Shown: positions 1 to 5,450, numbered from the stretch's first letter. The stretch: DNA of 5,618 bases from Flemingiibacterium sp045649205 (GCA_045649205.1 JAZRPJ010000170.1:1-5618), one strand, 5' to 3'. Notes: generated by a model not told the origin, from the sequence alone. Numbers and translations are program-made.

Positions 1-1200
1 ACGTATCATTGCGCAGGCTTCGTCCACAAGGTCGATAGCCTTGTCCGGAAGGAATCTGTCGGTGATGTAGCGGTTCGATAAAGTCGCCGCCGCAACTATG
101 GCATTATCGTGAATCCGCACGCCGTGGAAGATTTCATACCGCTCCTTAAGTCCACGCAGAATAGAGATCGTGTCCTCCACCGTTGGCTCATCGGCAAGTA
201 CCGGCTGGAATCTTCGCTCCAATGCCGCATCCTTTTCGATATATTTGCGGTATTCGTCAAGGGTTGTCGCGCCAATGCAGTGAAGCTCACCGCGGGCAAG
301 CATAGGCTTTAATAAGTTGCCCGCATCCATTGCGCCCTCGGTCTTGCCTGCGCCGACAATGGTATGAAGCTCATCTATAAATAGGATGATCTTCCCCTCG
401 GAGCTTTTGATTTCTTCAAGCACCGCCTTGAGTCGCTCCTCAAATTCGCCCCGATATTTCGCGCCGGCGATAAGCGCGCCCATATCAAGGGAGAAGACTG
501 TTTTATCCTTGAGTCCGTCCGGAACGTCCCCCCTGACAATACGCTGGGCAAGTCCTTCAACAATGGCGGTTTTACCGACTCCCGGCTCACCTATGAGGAC
601 GGGATTATTCTTGGTTTTACGGGACAAAATGCGTACTACACTGCGAATTTCCGAATCTCTGCCGATAACCGGGTCAAGCTTCTGCTCACGTGCACGCTCG
701 ACGAGATCCGTACCGTATTTTTTAAGCACGTCATAGGTGTCCTCGGGGTTGTCACCGGTGACCGGACCACGCTTTACCTTGGCAAGCTCTTTTTCAAATT
801 TGTCCTTGGTAATTCCGTGGGACGAAAGCAGATTTTTCACCGCCCGTCCGCCGCCAGCAAAGATGCCGAGCATGATATGCTCTACGGAAACATACTCATC
901 CTTTGCGGATTTTGCCGCCTTTTCGGCATTTTGGATGATATCGTTTCCCTCACGGGAGAGATACAGCTCGCCTCCGGAAACCTTGGGAAATTTTTCAATC
1001 AGTCCGTCAAGTTCCGAAAGAATAGCGTCACAGTCCACGGACATTTTCTGAAGAAGCGAGGATATAAGTCCGCCGTTCTGGTCGATGAGTGCATAAAGGA
1101 TATGCTCCCCTTCAACAGCCTGATTGCCGGCTTCGCGGGCGATATTCTGCGCGGAATTTAATATTTCAATTGATTTTTGAGTGAATTTTTCAGGATTCAT
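1..1200 (-). CDS. clpB: ATP-dependent chaperone ClpB, N-terminal 400 residues (cut by window edge)
   Basis: ClpB is a cytoplasmic Hsp100 AAA+ disaggregase that threads aggregated proteins through its hexamer pore together with DnaK/DnaJ/GrpE. The first 400 codons are present; family members have about 860 residues, so the middle domain and second ATPase domain lie beyond position 1. In order there are a Clp N-terminal repeat domain (about residues 1-145) and the first AAA+ domain. The latter shows Walker A GEPGVGKT (204-211), pore loop KYRGEFEER with Tyr249, Walker B LFIDELHT with Asp276/Glu277, and paired arginine fingers ERRF (Arg329/Arg330). These positions lie within two or three residues of my recollection of E. 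coli ClpB. The start ATG at 1198-1200 is preceded by AAGGAGGAAC. No ClpP-docking tripeptide region is visible because it would lie outside. The gene follows the RHH gene by 27 bp with no terminator or obvious promoter between, so cotranscription is likely. No CIRCE or CtsR-type operator was seen upstream. Confidence 0.97.
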   Translation of the reverse strand, partial: MNPEKFTQKSIEILNSAQNIAREAGNQAVEGEHILYALIDQNGGLISSLLQKMSVDCDAILSELDGLIEKFPKVSGGELYLSREGNDIIQNAEKAAKSAKDEYVSVEHIMLGIFAGGGRAVKNLLSSHGITKDKFEKELAKVKRGPVTGDNPEDTYDVLKKYGTDLVERAREQKLDPVIGRDSEIRSVVRILSRKTKNNPVLIGEPGVGKTAIVEGLAQRIVRGDVPDGLKDKTVFSLDMGALIAGAKYRGEFEERLKAVLEEIKSSEGKIILFIDELHTIVGAGKTEGAMDAGNLLKPMLARGELHCIGATTLDEYRKYIEKDAALERRFQPVLADEPTVEDTISILRGLKERYEIFHGVRIHDNAIVAAATLSNRYITDRFLPDKAIDLVDEACAMIR

Positions 1201-1204
1201 TTTG

Positions 1205-1213
1205 TTCCTCCTT
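1205..1213 (-). promoter_or_regulatory. Ribosome binding site of clpB
   Basis: On the minus strand the bases before the clpB ATG read AAGGAGGAAC, a near-perfect Shine-Dalgarno sequence about 5 to 7 nt upstream. It fixes the start at 1200. Confidence 0.85.
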
Positions 1214-1227
1214 ATGTGATATTGTTC

Positions 1228-1863
1228 TTATATAATAATGTTGTTTTCGGAAAGATATTTGTAATACGCCGCCGACATTCCCTGCCCGGTGATCCTTCCG
1301 CCAATGTACGCTTTCATGAGATTGTCAAAAAGGGTGACGTAAGCTGAAATGGCATTTGCCAGCACCTCGGCGGTCACGTTCTCACGGCAGACAATACTTC
1401 GCACGAACTTATTTTCATAAAGCGCATATTCACGCCCGTCGCCTAGATAGCTTCGCTCCACGTTAACGAAAGCGCCAAAGAATCCGGTCATCGCCGAAAT
1501 AAGCGAATCTGAACGTGTCCGCACTCCCACCACAAGCTCACCAATCTTGTCGCCTCGCGGTGATGAATATAGCTCCACATCATACTTTACGGTGGGGCGA
1601 TATTTGTATTCAAGGCAGGATTTAAGTGACATTGTGGGCATATTAGGCTCGAAAAACGGCACAAGCTCGCTTTCCGGGGACATAAGCCCGTGAAGTGCGG
1701 AAAATATATCGTTGATCTGCTGCTCCGGCGTTCGGACTCTTACTCGCTCGGCGAGAATCTGATTTACAAGGTTCGAACGGTTGGTGCCCATTCTGTGGGC
1801 GAGAATGTCGATTTCGCGCACCACCTCATCGGACAGCATCAGGCTATATAATGTTTTTTTCAT
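1228..1863 (-). CDS. Ribbon-helix-helix (CopG/Arc-like) DNA-binding protein with unknown C-terminal domain, upstream of clpB
   Basis: A 211-residue protein. The first 40 or so residues fit a ribbon-helix-helix DNA-binding domain: a short strand (KKTLYSLML), a helix (DEVVREIDILAHRMG), a turn with GTNRS and a second helix (NLVNQILAERV). RHH proteins bind as dimers with the strand in the major groove. The remaining roughly 170 residues are not a domain I recognise; they contain a strand-rich middle (YRPTVKYDVELY, KIGELVVGVRTRSDS) and a helical C-terminus ending in III. There is no signal peptide or membrane segment. Two in-frame ATGs exist, at 1869 and 1863. The Shine-Dalgarno AGTGAGG is 2 nt from the first and 8 nt from the second, so 1863 is chosen. 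It is the first gene of an operon with clpB, transcribed from a consensus promoter. Position suggests an autoregulator or stress regulator, which is inference; a non-DNA role of the C-terminal part cannot be excluded. Confidence 0.85.
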   Translation of the reverse strand: MKKTLYSLMLSDEVVREIDILAHRMGTNRSNLVNQILAERVRVRTPEQQINDIFSALHGLMSPESELVPFFEPNMPTMSLKSCLEYKYRPTVKYDVELYSSPRGDKIGELVVGVRTRSDSLISAMTGFFGAFVNVERSYLGDGREYALYENKFVRSIVCRENVTAEVLANAISAYVTLFDNLMKAYIGGRITGQGMSAAYYKYLSENNIII

Positions 1864-1871
1864 TTTCATAA

Positions 1872-1878
1872 CCTCACT
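1872..1878 (-). promoter_or_regulatory. Ribosome binding site deciding the RHH gene start
   Basis: The minus strand reads AGTGAGGTT directly before the ATG at 1869. Only 2 nt separate GAGG from that ATG, but 8 nt separate it from the ATG at 1863, so the downstream ATG is the better start. Confidence 0.6.
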
Positions 1879-1888
1879 TTTAGCTTTT

Positions 1889-1937
1889 TACATTTATATT
1901 GTACATCACAAAATATAATTTGTCAATACATTTATAT
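1889..1937. repeat. Direct repeat TACATTTATAT bracketing the RHH-clpB promoter
   Basis: An exact 11-bp sequence, TACATTTATAT, occurs at 1889-1899 and again at 1927-1937. One copy overlaps the end of the -10 box and the other abuts the -35 box, 38 bp apart start to start. It is AT-only apart from one base, so chance is possible, but the placement fits an operator pair. Confidence 0.45.
1898..1926 (-). promoter_or_regulatory. Sigma-A promoter of the RHH-clpB operon
   Basis: On the minus strand there is a perfect -35 TTGACA (1921-1926), a 17-bp spacer (1904-1920) and a -10 TACAAT (1898-1903). It predicts transcription starting near 1891, giving a leader of under 30 nt. The very good match implies a strong basal promoter that would need repression if clpB is to be inducible. 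Confidence 0.85.
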
Positions 1938-2067
1938 AAATTTTAATACAAAGTTTAAAATTTGCCATATTCACCAATTATGCTGCAAAACAAGCCCTTT
2001 GTGAAAATTCAAACATATTTTATCACAAAAATTGGTATAAAATTCATAAAATCTTCACCCACAGACC

Positions 2068-2096
2068 TTGACTTTATCACAGATGCGTGATATAAT
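2068..2096 (+). promoter_or_regulatory. Sigma-A promoter (extended -10) of the response regulator gene
   Basis: -35 TTGACT (2068-2073), 17-bp spacer and a perfect -10 TATAAT (2091-2096). The -10 is preceded by TGA (2088-2090), giving the extended TGnTATAAT form. The predicted start near 2103 leaves a leader of about 80 nt. Confidence 0.85.
2075..2092. promoter_or_regulatory. Candidate operator: TATCAC-N6-GTGATA between -35 and -10
   Basis: Perfect 6-bp inverted arms TATCAC (2075-2080) and GTGATA (2087-2092) separated by AGATGC. The element fills the promoter spacer and overlaps the first two bases of the -10, a position where a bound dimeric repressor would block RNA polymerase. The binding protein is unknown; the response regulator itself or the divergent RHH protein are candidates. 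Confidence 0.45.
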
Positions 2097-2184
2097 GAAT
2101 ATAGTCATATTTTTGACGAAATTAACAATTGCAGCTTTTCGGCAAGATTGCCCCACAAATATGAAATGAAAGGAAGTAACAAAC

Positions 2185-2874
2185 ATGGCAACTAAAATTC
2201 TTGTAGTAGATGATGACCTTAACATATGCGATCTACTCCGCCTTTATTTTGAAAATGAAGGCTATGAGGTAAAAACCGCCAACGACGGCGCAGAAGGCGT
2301 AAGCTTCTTCAAAATGTACGAACCCGATTTGGTGCTCCTCGACATCATGCTTCCTAAAAAGGACGGCTGGCAGGTATGCCGTGAGATCCGCGAGGTTTCC
2401 GGCAAGCCGATCATCATGCTTACTGCGAAGGGCGAGGTATTTGACAAGGTCCTCGGTCTTGAGCTTGGCGCGGACGACTTTATGGTAAAGCCCTTCGAAG
2501 CAAAAGAGCTTTCAGCCCGTGTCAAAGCAGTTCTCCGCCGCTACAGTGCACACGACAATCAGAATGACGAGGAAACCATCAAGTTTGAAAACATCGAGAT
2601 CAGCCGCCAGAAGTATGAGCTTAAGTTGAACGGCAAATCCGTGGATATCCCCCCGAAGGAGCTGGAGCTTCTTTATTTCCTCGCTTCCAATTACAATAGA
2701 GTCTTCACACGCGATCAGCTTCTCGACAAGGTTTGGGGATTTGATTACCTCGGCGACTCCAGAACTGTTGATGTTCACGTGAAAAGACTCCGCGAAAAGC
2801 TTGAGGGCGCATCCGACAAATGGATACTCAAAACCGTTTGGGGTGTAGGCTACAAATTTGAACTTCTTCAGTAA
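2185..2874 (+). CDS. OmpR/PhoB-family response regulator (orphan in this window)
   Basis: A 229-residue cytoplasmic two-component response regulator that should bind DNA after phosphorylation by a sensor kinase. The receiver domain (about 4-118) has the acidic pair Asp9/Asp10, phosphoacceptor Asp53 in LLDIMLP, Thr80 and Lys102 in VKPF, so it looks fully active. A winged-helix Trans_reg_C domain follows (about 133-227), with PPKELELLYFLASN, the recognition-helix stretch DSRTVDVHVKRLREKL and the terminal hairpin WGVGYKFE. Length is normal for the family. The ATG is preceded by AAAGGAAG with 8 nt spacing. No histidine kinase follows; rubrerythrin is next, 64 bp downstream behind its own promoter. 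Sequence style is like ResD/SrrA/PhoP-type regulators but the signal cannot be deduced, so no gene symbol is given. Confidence 0.96.
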   Translation: MATKILVVDDDLNICDLLRLYFENEGYEVKTANDGAEGVSFFKMYEPDLVLLDIMLPKKDGWQVCREIREVSGKPIIMLTAKGEVFDKVLGLELGADDFMVKPFEAKELSARVKAVLRRYSAHDNQNDEETIKFENIEISRQKYELKLNGKSVDIPPKELELLYFLASNYNRVFTRDQLLDKVWGFDYLGDSRTVDVHVKRLREKLEGASDKWILKTVWGVGYKFELLQ

Positions 2875-2876
2875 AA

Positions 2877-2906
2877 TTGATTATTCCCGGAGAATAGGGA
2901 TATAAT
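2877..2906 (+). promoter_or_regulatory. Promoter of rubrerythrin
   Basis: -35 TTGATT (2877-2882), 18-bp spacer and a perfect -10 TATAAT (2901-2906). It begins 3 bases after the stop of the response regulator. The spacer holds a short inverted repeat, TATTC-CCGGA-GAATA (2882-2896). No terminator lies between the two genes, so read-through from the upstream promoter is also possible. Confidence 0.7.
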
Positions 2907-2914
2907 ACTAATAA
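2900..2914. promoter_or_regulatory. Possible PerR-like box over the rubrerythrin -10
   Basis: ATATAATACTAATAA matches the PerR consensus TTATAATnATTATAA at 11 of 14 defined positions and covers the -10 hexamer. Rubrerythrin-type genes are known PerR targets in clostridia. The AT-rich setting makes a chance match plausible, so this is a weak call. Confidence 0.25.
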
Positions 2915-2938
2915 TAACATTGAAAGGAAAAAAATACA

Positions 2939-3475
2939 ATGAACTTAAAGGGTACAAAAACCGAAGCAAATCTCGCAGCCGCTTTTGCCGGCGAATCACA
3001 GGCAAGAAACAAGTATACCTATTATGCCTCCAAGGCTAAAAAGGATGGCTATGAGCAGATAGCACAGCTTTTCCTCGAAACCGCTGAAAACGAAAAGGAG
3101 CACGCAAAGATCTGGTTCAAACTCCTTAACGGCGGAATCGGTACCACTGCAGAGAACCTCCTCGACGCTGCAGAAGGCGAAAAATACGAGTGGGTCGATA
3201 TGTACGCACAGATGGCTAAAGATGCCCGTGAGGAAGGCTTTGAGCAGATTGCAAACCTCTTCGAAGGGGTTGCGGCAATTGAAAAGACTCACGAAGAACG
3301 TTACCGCAAGCTCCTCGCAAATGTTGAGGGCGGACTCGTCTTCTCCCGCGACGGCGACATGATCTGGGAATGCGGCAACTGCGGACATATTCATATCGGC
3401 AAGGCAGCTCCCGAAGTATGCCCCGTATGTGCTCATCCCAAGGCTTATTTCAAGATCAAAGCTACCAACTATTAA
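2939..3475 (+). CDS. rbr: Rubrerythrin (peroxide-reducing diiron/rubredoxin protein)
   Basis: A 178-residue cytoplasmic non-haem iron protein that reduces hydrogen peroxide to water in anaerobes, taking electrons from NAD(P)H via rubredoxin or a reductase. The N-terminal ferritin-like four-helix domain (about 1-138) carries the expected diiron ligands: Glu19 (GESQARN), Glu52 and His55 (ENEKEH), Glu81 and Glu84, Glu115 and His118 (IEKTHEER). The C-terminal rubredoxin-like domain binds one iron through Cys145-x2-Cys148 and Cys161-x2-Cys164. Length and domain order are those of classical rubrerythrin, not the reversed or truncated forms. ATG is preceded by AAAGGA about 10 nt upstream. It has its own promoter and is followed by hairpins, so it can be expressed alone, perhaps in addition to read-through from the response regulator gene. 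Confidence 0.98.
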   Translation: MNLKGTKTEANLAAAFAGESQARNKYTYYASKAKKDGYEQIAQLFLETAENEKEHAKIWFKLLNGGIGTTAENLLDAAEGEKYEWVDMYAQMAKDAREEGFEQIANLFEGVAAIEKTHEERYRKLLANVEGGLVFSRDGDMIWECGNCGHIHIGKAAPEVCPVCAHPKAYFKIKATNY

Positions 3476-3487
3476 TATAAAAATCAT

Positions 3488-3520
3488 GGAGCTGTTGCAC
3501 CTGAATGCAACAGCTCCTTT
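3488..3520. terminator. Hairpin terminator after rubrerythrin, possibly bidirectional
   Basis: Perfect 12-bp stem GGAGCTGTTGCA / TGCAACAGCTCC with a 6-nt loop CCTGAA. On the plus strand only TTT follows. On the minus strand the stem is followed by ATGATTTTTATATT, a better U-rich tail, so it may serve the convergent AraC gene as much as rubrerythrin. Confidence 0.75.
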
Positions 3521-3539
3521 GCAGTGGATCAAGCAATGC

Positions 3540-3570
3540 GCGGTGTGACCTTTCGGTCGCACCGCCTTTT
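3540..3570 (+). terminator. Second hairpin in the convergent gap
   Basis: GCGGTGTGACC / GGTCGCACCGC forms an 11-bp stem with one U-G wobble and a TTTC loop, followed on the plus strand by CTTTTC and a T-rich run. It lies 8 bases from the AraC stop codon. With the hairpin at 3488 it forms a tandem block between converging genes. Confidence 0.65.
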
Positions 3571-3573
3571 CAT

Positions 3574-4479
3574 TTATTTAACAGTGTTTTTTCTTAAAAT
3601 GCTCCCTTTATATGCTAAAGGTGACATCCCAATAATATTTTTAAAAACCCGCCCAAAATGTGTATTGCTGTTAAACCCCACAGCTTCCGATATCTCAAGT
3701 ATACTCATGTCGCTGTGATCAAGAAGCTTTTGGACCTCCTTGATACGGACATTGTTAAGATACTCGGTGAATGAAAACCCGGTGTCCCGTTTGAAAGCTC
3801 TTGAAAAATAGCATGGACTGATGTGAAACATCGAAGCTATTTTATCAAGCGTAATGTCTTCGCTGTAATTATTATTAATATAGCCTGTGATTTCCGAAAC
3901 CATCCTATGGGTTGGATTGGCATAGTCAAACGGCGGTGCTTCAAGCTGATGTTCATTCTTGCTGATAAACAGCAAAAGCTGAACAAGGGAGGTTTTTAAA
4001 TAAGCCTGCGATGCGTCGTCGGCGGAATACTCCTTCGCCATTGCCGCAAGCAGGATTTCCACAAATCTGCGTTCATATAGGTCGAGCTGAATAACGTGAC
4101 TGCTTTTTTCGTAACATTCGAAGGGATCTTCGGCACCAACTGCCCTTAAAAGCTCGTCGATAAACTCTGATTTGAAATTGAGCAGCATCCGGTCAAATCC
4201 GTATTCTTCAAAATTTGCACTGCAATGTATAGTATACGGTTCTATAAAAACAAGCGCGCCTTTTTCCACATGATAGGTTTTATTCTCGATGAAATAGTAG
4301 CGCTCACCGGAATAAAGATAGTACATTTCGTAGCAGTCATGATAGTGATAATTTTGTGAGGGTTTAGGAGAAGAAACAGCCTTTCGCTCCATAAAAAATG
4401 CAGATTTATAAACAGCGCAAAACTGTGAGCTGCTTTCGATTCTGTATTTATCCTCTTGCTTTTTAGCCTTCATGCGCAC
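3574..4479 (-). CDS. AraC-family transcriptional regulator with N-terminal cupin sensor
   Basis: A DNA-binding regulator of about 301 residues. The N-terminal part (about 20-150) is a cupin-type AraC ligand-binding domain with HYHDCYE (45-51) and the barrel strands YYFIENKTYHVEKGALVFIEP and YTIHC. The C-terminal 110 residues are the two-helix-turn-helix AraC DNA-binding domain: DITLDKIASMFHISPCYFSRAFKRDTG, then SILEISEAVGFNSNTHFGRVFKNIIGMSP. There are no membrane segments. Starts possible in frame are GTG 4485, GTG 4479 and ATG 4473. GGAG (4487-4490) is 1, 7 and 13 nt from them respectively, so GTG 4479 is preferred. It is divergent from the aldolase-dehydrogenase operon, which it most likely controls in response to a sugar or sugar acid; that is inference from position. 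No AraC half-site pair could be assigned with confidence. Confidence 0.95.
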   Translation of the reverse strand: MRMKAKKQEDKYRIESSSQFCAVYKSAFFMERKAVSSPKPSQNYHYHDCYEMYYLYSGERYYFIENKTYHVEKGALVFIEPYTIHCSANFEEYGFDRMLLNFKSEFIDELLRAVGAEDPFECYEKSSHVIQLDLYERRFVEILLAAMAKEYSADDASQAYLKTSLVQLLLFISKNEHQLEAPPFDYANPTHRMVSEITGYINNNYSEDITLDKIASMFHISPCYFSRAFKRDTGFSFTEYLNNVRIKEVQKLLDHSDMSILEISEAVGFNSNTHFGRVFKNIIGMSPLAYKGSILRKNTVK

Positions 4480-4511
4480 ATTCACACTCCACTACTTATT
4501 ACTACAGTATT

Positions 4512-4540
4512 ATTATAAATCATATTCATCAAAAAAGCAA
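4512..4540 (-). promoter_or_regulatory. Promoter of the AraC-family regulator
   Basis: On the minus strand: -35 TTGCTT (4535-4540), 17-bp spacer, perfect -10 TATAAT (4512-4517). The predicted start near 4505 leaves a leader of about 25 nt before GTG 4479, consistent with the preferred start. Confidence 0.65.
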
Positions 4541-4610
4541 GACGATTTGAAAAAAATATATCAGTCAACCGCAAGAAATGTAGAATTTCTCCAAACATGA
4601 CAACATATGT

Positions 4611-4624
4611 GTTGAAATTTCAAC
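4611..4624. promoter_or_regulatory. Perfect 14-bp palindrome on the -35 box (candidate operator)
   Basis: GTTGAAATTTCAAC is fully self-complementary and contains the whole -35 hexamer TTGAAA. An overlapping inverted repeat, CAACA-TATG-TGTTG, occupies 4601-4614. The symmetry suits a dimeric repressor rather than a typical AraC direct-repeat site. Confidence 0.6.
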
Positions 4625-4640
4625 GGTATTATGTTAAAAT
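4612..4640 (+). promoter_or_regulatory. Promoter (extended -10) of the aldolase-dehydrogenase operon
   Basis: -35 TTGAAA (4612-4617), 17-bp spacer and -10 TAAAAT (4635-4640) preceded by TGT, the extended TGn motif (4632-4634). The predicted start near 4647 leaves a leader of about 27 nt before ATG 4674. Confidence 0.75.
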
Positions 4641-4660
4641 AAGTCTGAAAATTTGTTTTT

Positions 4661-4666
4661 GGAGGA
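4661..4666 (+). promoter_or_regulatory. Ribosome binding site fixing the aldolase start
   Basis: GGAGGA lies 7 nt before ATG 4674. An in-frame TTG at 4653 would place this site inside the coding region, so the longer start is rejected. Confidence 0.9.
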
Positions 4667-4673
4667 ATTTCAC

Positions 4674-5432
4674 ATGGTAATCGATACTTTAAGGGAAAAG
4701 CTTGAAAAAAGAGAAAAGATCTATTCCACAATGCTTTGTCATATCGGATCTACTCTTCTGCCCCAGCGCTATAAGAACGGCGGACTCGATATGCTGGTAA
4801 TGGACTTAGAGCACGGTTCGTTCTATCCGGAAAATATCGGTGATTTCTGTCAAGCCTGCCACCAAGCGGAATTACCCGTCATAGTACGTGTGCAGGACTG
4901 CGAATATCACTGCATTTCCAAGCCCCTCGACATGGGTGCTGACGGTGTGCTTATCCCCAGAACCGAGAGCTTTGAGCAGGTAGAAACCGCTATCCGCTCT
5001 ATGCGCTTCTACCCCTACGGTAAGAAGGGTGTCGGCGGCAGAGCACTTCTCCGCCCCGGCGAGGATATCTACGATTTCAACAAGAACCGTCTGCTGTTCT
5101 TACAGATCGAATCTTAGCTTGGCGTTGATTTACTCGACGAAATGCTCTCCCGATACGGCGACCAGGTTGCCGGTGTAATCATCGGTCCTAACGATATGGG
5201 TGTATCCATGGGTACCGGCCTTGATATGGCAGCCCCCGATCTCGTAGCTAACTGGAAGAAGGTCACCGAAATATCCATAAAGCACGGCAAATCCATCGGT
5301 ATGTTTATGTGCGACGAGATTGAGGCCGAAATGTGGCACAAGGAAGGCATGAACATATACTGGGTAGGAACCGAGCTGACCATGCTTTCCGCAGAGATTA
5401 ATCGCATTGGCAACAAAATCAAGGAATTTTAA
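4674..5432 (+). pseudogene. HpcH/HpaI-family aldolase interrupted by an in-frame TAG
   Basis: Class II, metal-dependent aldolases of this family (HpaI, GarL, RhmA) split or form 2-keto-3-deoxy or 4-hydroxy-2-oxo acids, releasing pyruvate and an aldehyde. The reading frame spans 252 codons, normal for the family, and shows the conserved His47 (DLEHG), Arg72 (VIVRV), GADGVLIPR (88-96), the YPYGKKGVGGR segment, metal ligand Glu146 (LQIES) and Asp174 (IIGPND). Codon 148 (5115-5117) is TAG. The frame continues unshifted for 104 more intact codons to TAA, so a single substitution explains the break. Termination at TAG gives 147 residues that lose Asp174 and the end of the barrel, so should be inactive. 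The ATG at 5142 has no ribosome binding site. A recent nonsense mutation, a sequence error or translational read-through are all possible. First gene of an operon with the Ldh_2 dehydrogenase 18 bp downstream; the exact substrate is unknown. Confidence 0.88.
5115..5117 (+). other. In-frame amber codon within the aldolase
   Basis: TAG follows the codons for LQIES and precedes LGVDLLDEM in the same frame. From memory, relatives such as GarL have a polar residue (Gln, Arg or Lys) here, so CAG or AAG to TAG by one substitution is the simplest origin. All other stops seen in the window are TAA. Confidence 0.9.
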
Positions 5433-5440
5433 TTCAGCTT

Positions 5441-5446
5441 GGAGGA
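5441..5446 (+). promoter_or_regulatory. Ribosome binding site of the Ldh_2 gene
   Basis: GGAGGA ends 4 nt before ATG 5451, within the 18-bp gap after the aldolase TAA. It shows independent initiation, so this gene could still be translated despite the upstream amber codon, unless transcriptional polarity reduces its message. Confidence 0.85.
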
Positions 5447-5450
5447 TAAA

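Larger units (their letters stand above)
1864..2184. other. Divergent intergenic region between the RHH-clpB operon and the response regulator
   Basis: About 320 bp of AT-rich DNA with no plausible gene. It contains one sigma-A promoter on each strand, an 11-bp direct repeat, a TATCAC/GTGATA inverted repeat and three copies of ATCACA (1905-1910, 2022-2027, 2076-2081). A TGGTATAAA (2033-2041) could be a weak extra -10 but lacks a -35. The 5' leader of the response regulator is about 80 nt and shows only short, weak hairpins (GTCA/TGAC at 2104-2117, GGCA/TGCC at 2141-2152); no riboswitch was recognised. Confidence 0.7.

Noticed and set aside
109..1161. Several plus-strand open frames of 67-116 codons (for example 386-736, 737-1051, 817-1161) opposite clpB
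   Set aside because: They lie antisense to the strongly conserved ClpB reading frame, have no ribosome binding sites and resemble no family; they are shadows.
1973..2036. Inverted repeat ACCAATT (1973-1979) / AATTGGT (2030-2036)
   Set aside because: Seven-bp arms separated by 50 bp of AT-rich DNA are expected by chance, and they bear no clear relation to either promoter.
2064..2076. A CtsR-like heptad (AAAGTCAAGGTC on the minus strand)
   Set aside because: Only one imperfect half-site, not the tandem repeat CtsR needs, and the TTGACT is better explained as the -35 box of the response regulator promoter.
3488..3517. Inverted repeat resembling a CIRCE-type operator
   Set aside because: Sequence does not match the CIRCE arms, and it lies downstream of two convergent stop codons, where a terminator is expected.
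2996..3562. A 188-codon minus-strand open frame across rubrerythrin
   Set aside because: Antisense to the complete rubrerythrin gene and running through the terminator hairpins; its cysteine/leucine-rich composition reflects the complement of Glu/Lys/Ala codons.
4653..4673. Upstream TTG start for the aldolase
   Set aside because: The extra seven codons are made of the leader and the GGAGGA ribosome binding site itself.
5115..5117. Pyrrolysine insertion at the TAG
   Set aside because: Pyrrolysine is known from methylamine methyltransferases and few other proteins; an HpcH aldolase is not a known user and no pyl genes are visible. A nonsense mutation is simpler, though a genome check would settle it.
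5142..5432. A separate 96-residue gene starting at the ATG after the amber codon
   Set aside because: No Shine-Dalgarno sequence precedes it, it is in the same frame as the aldolase, and it starts in mid-barrel; it is the C-terminal part of the interrupted gene.
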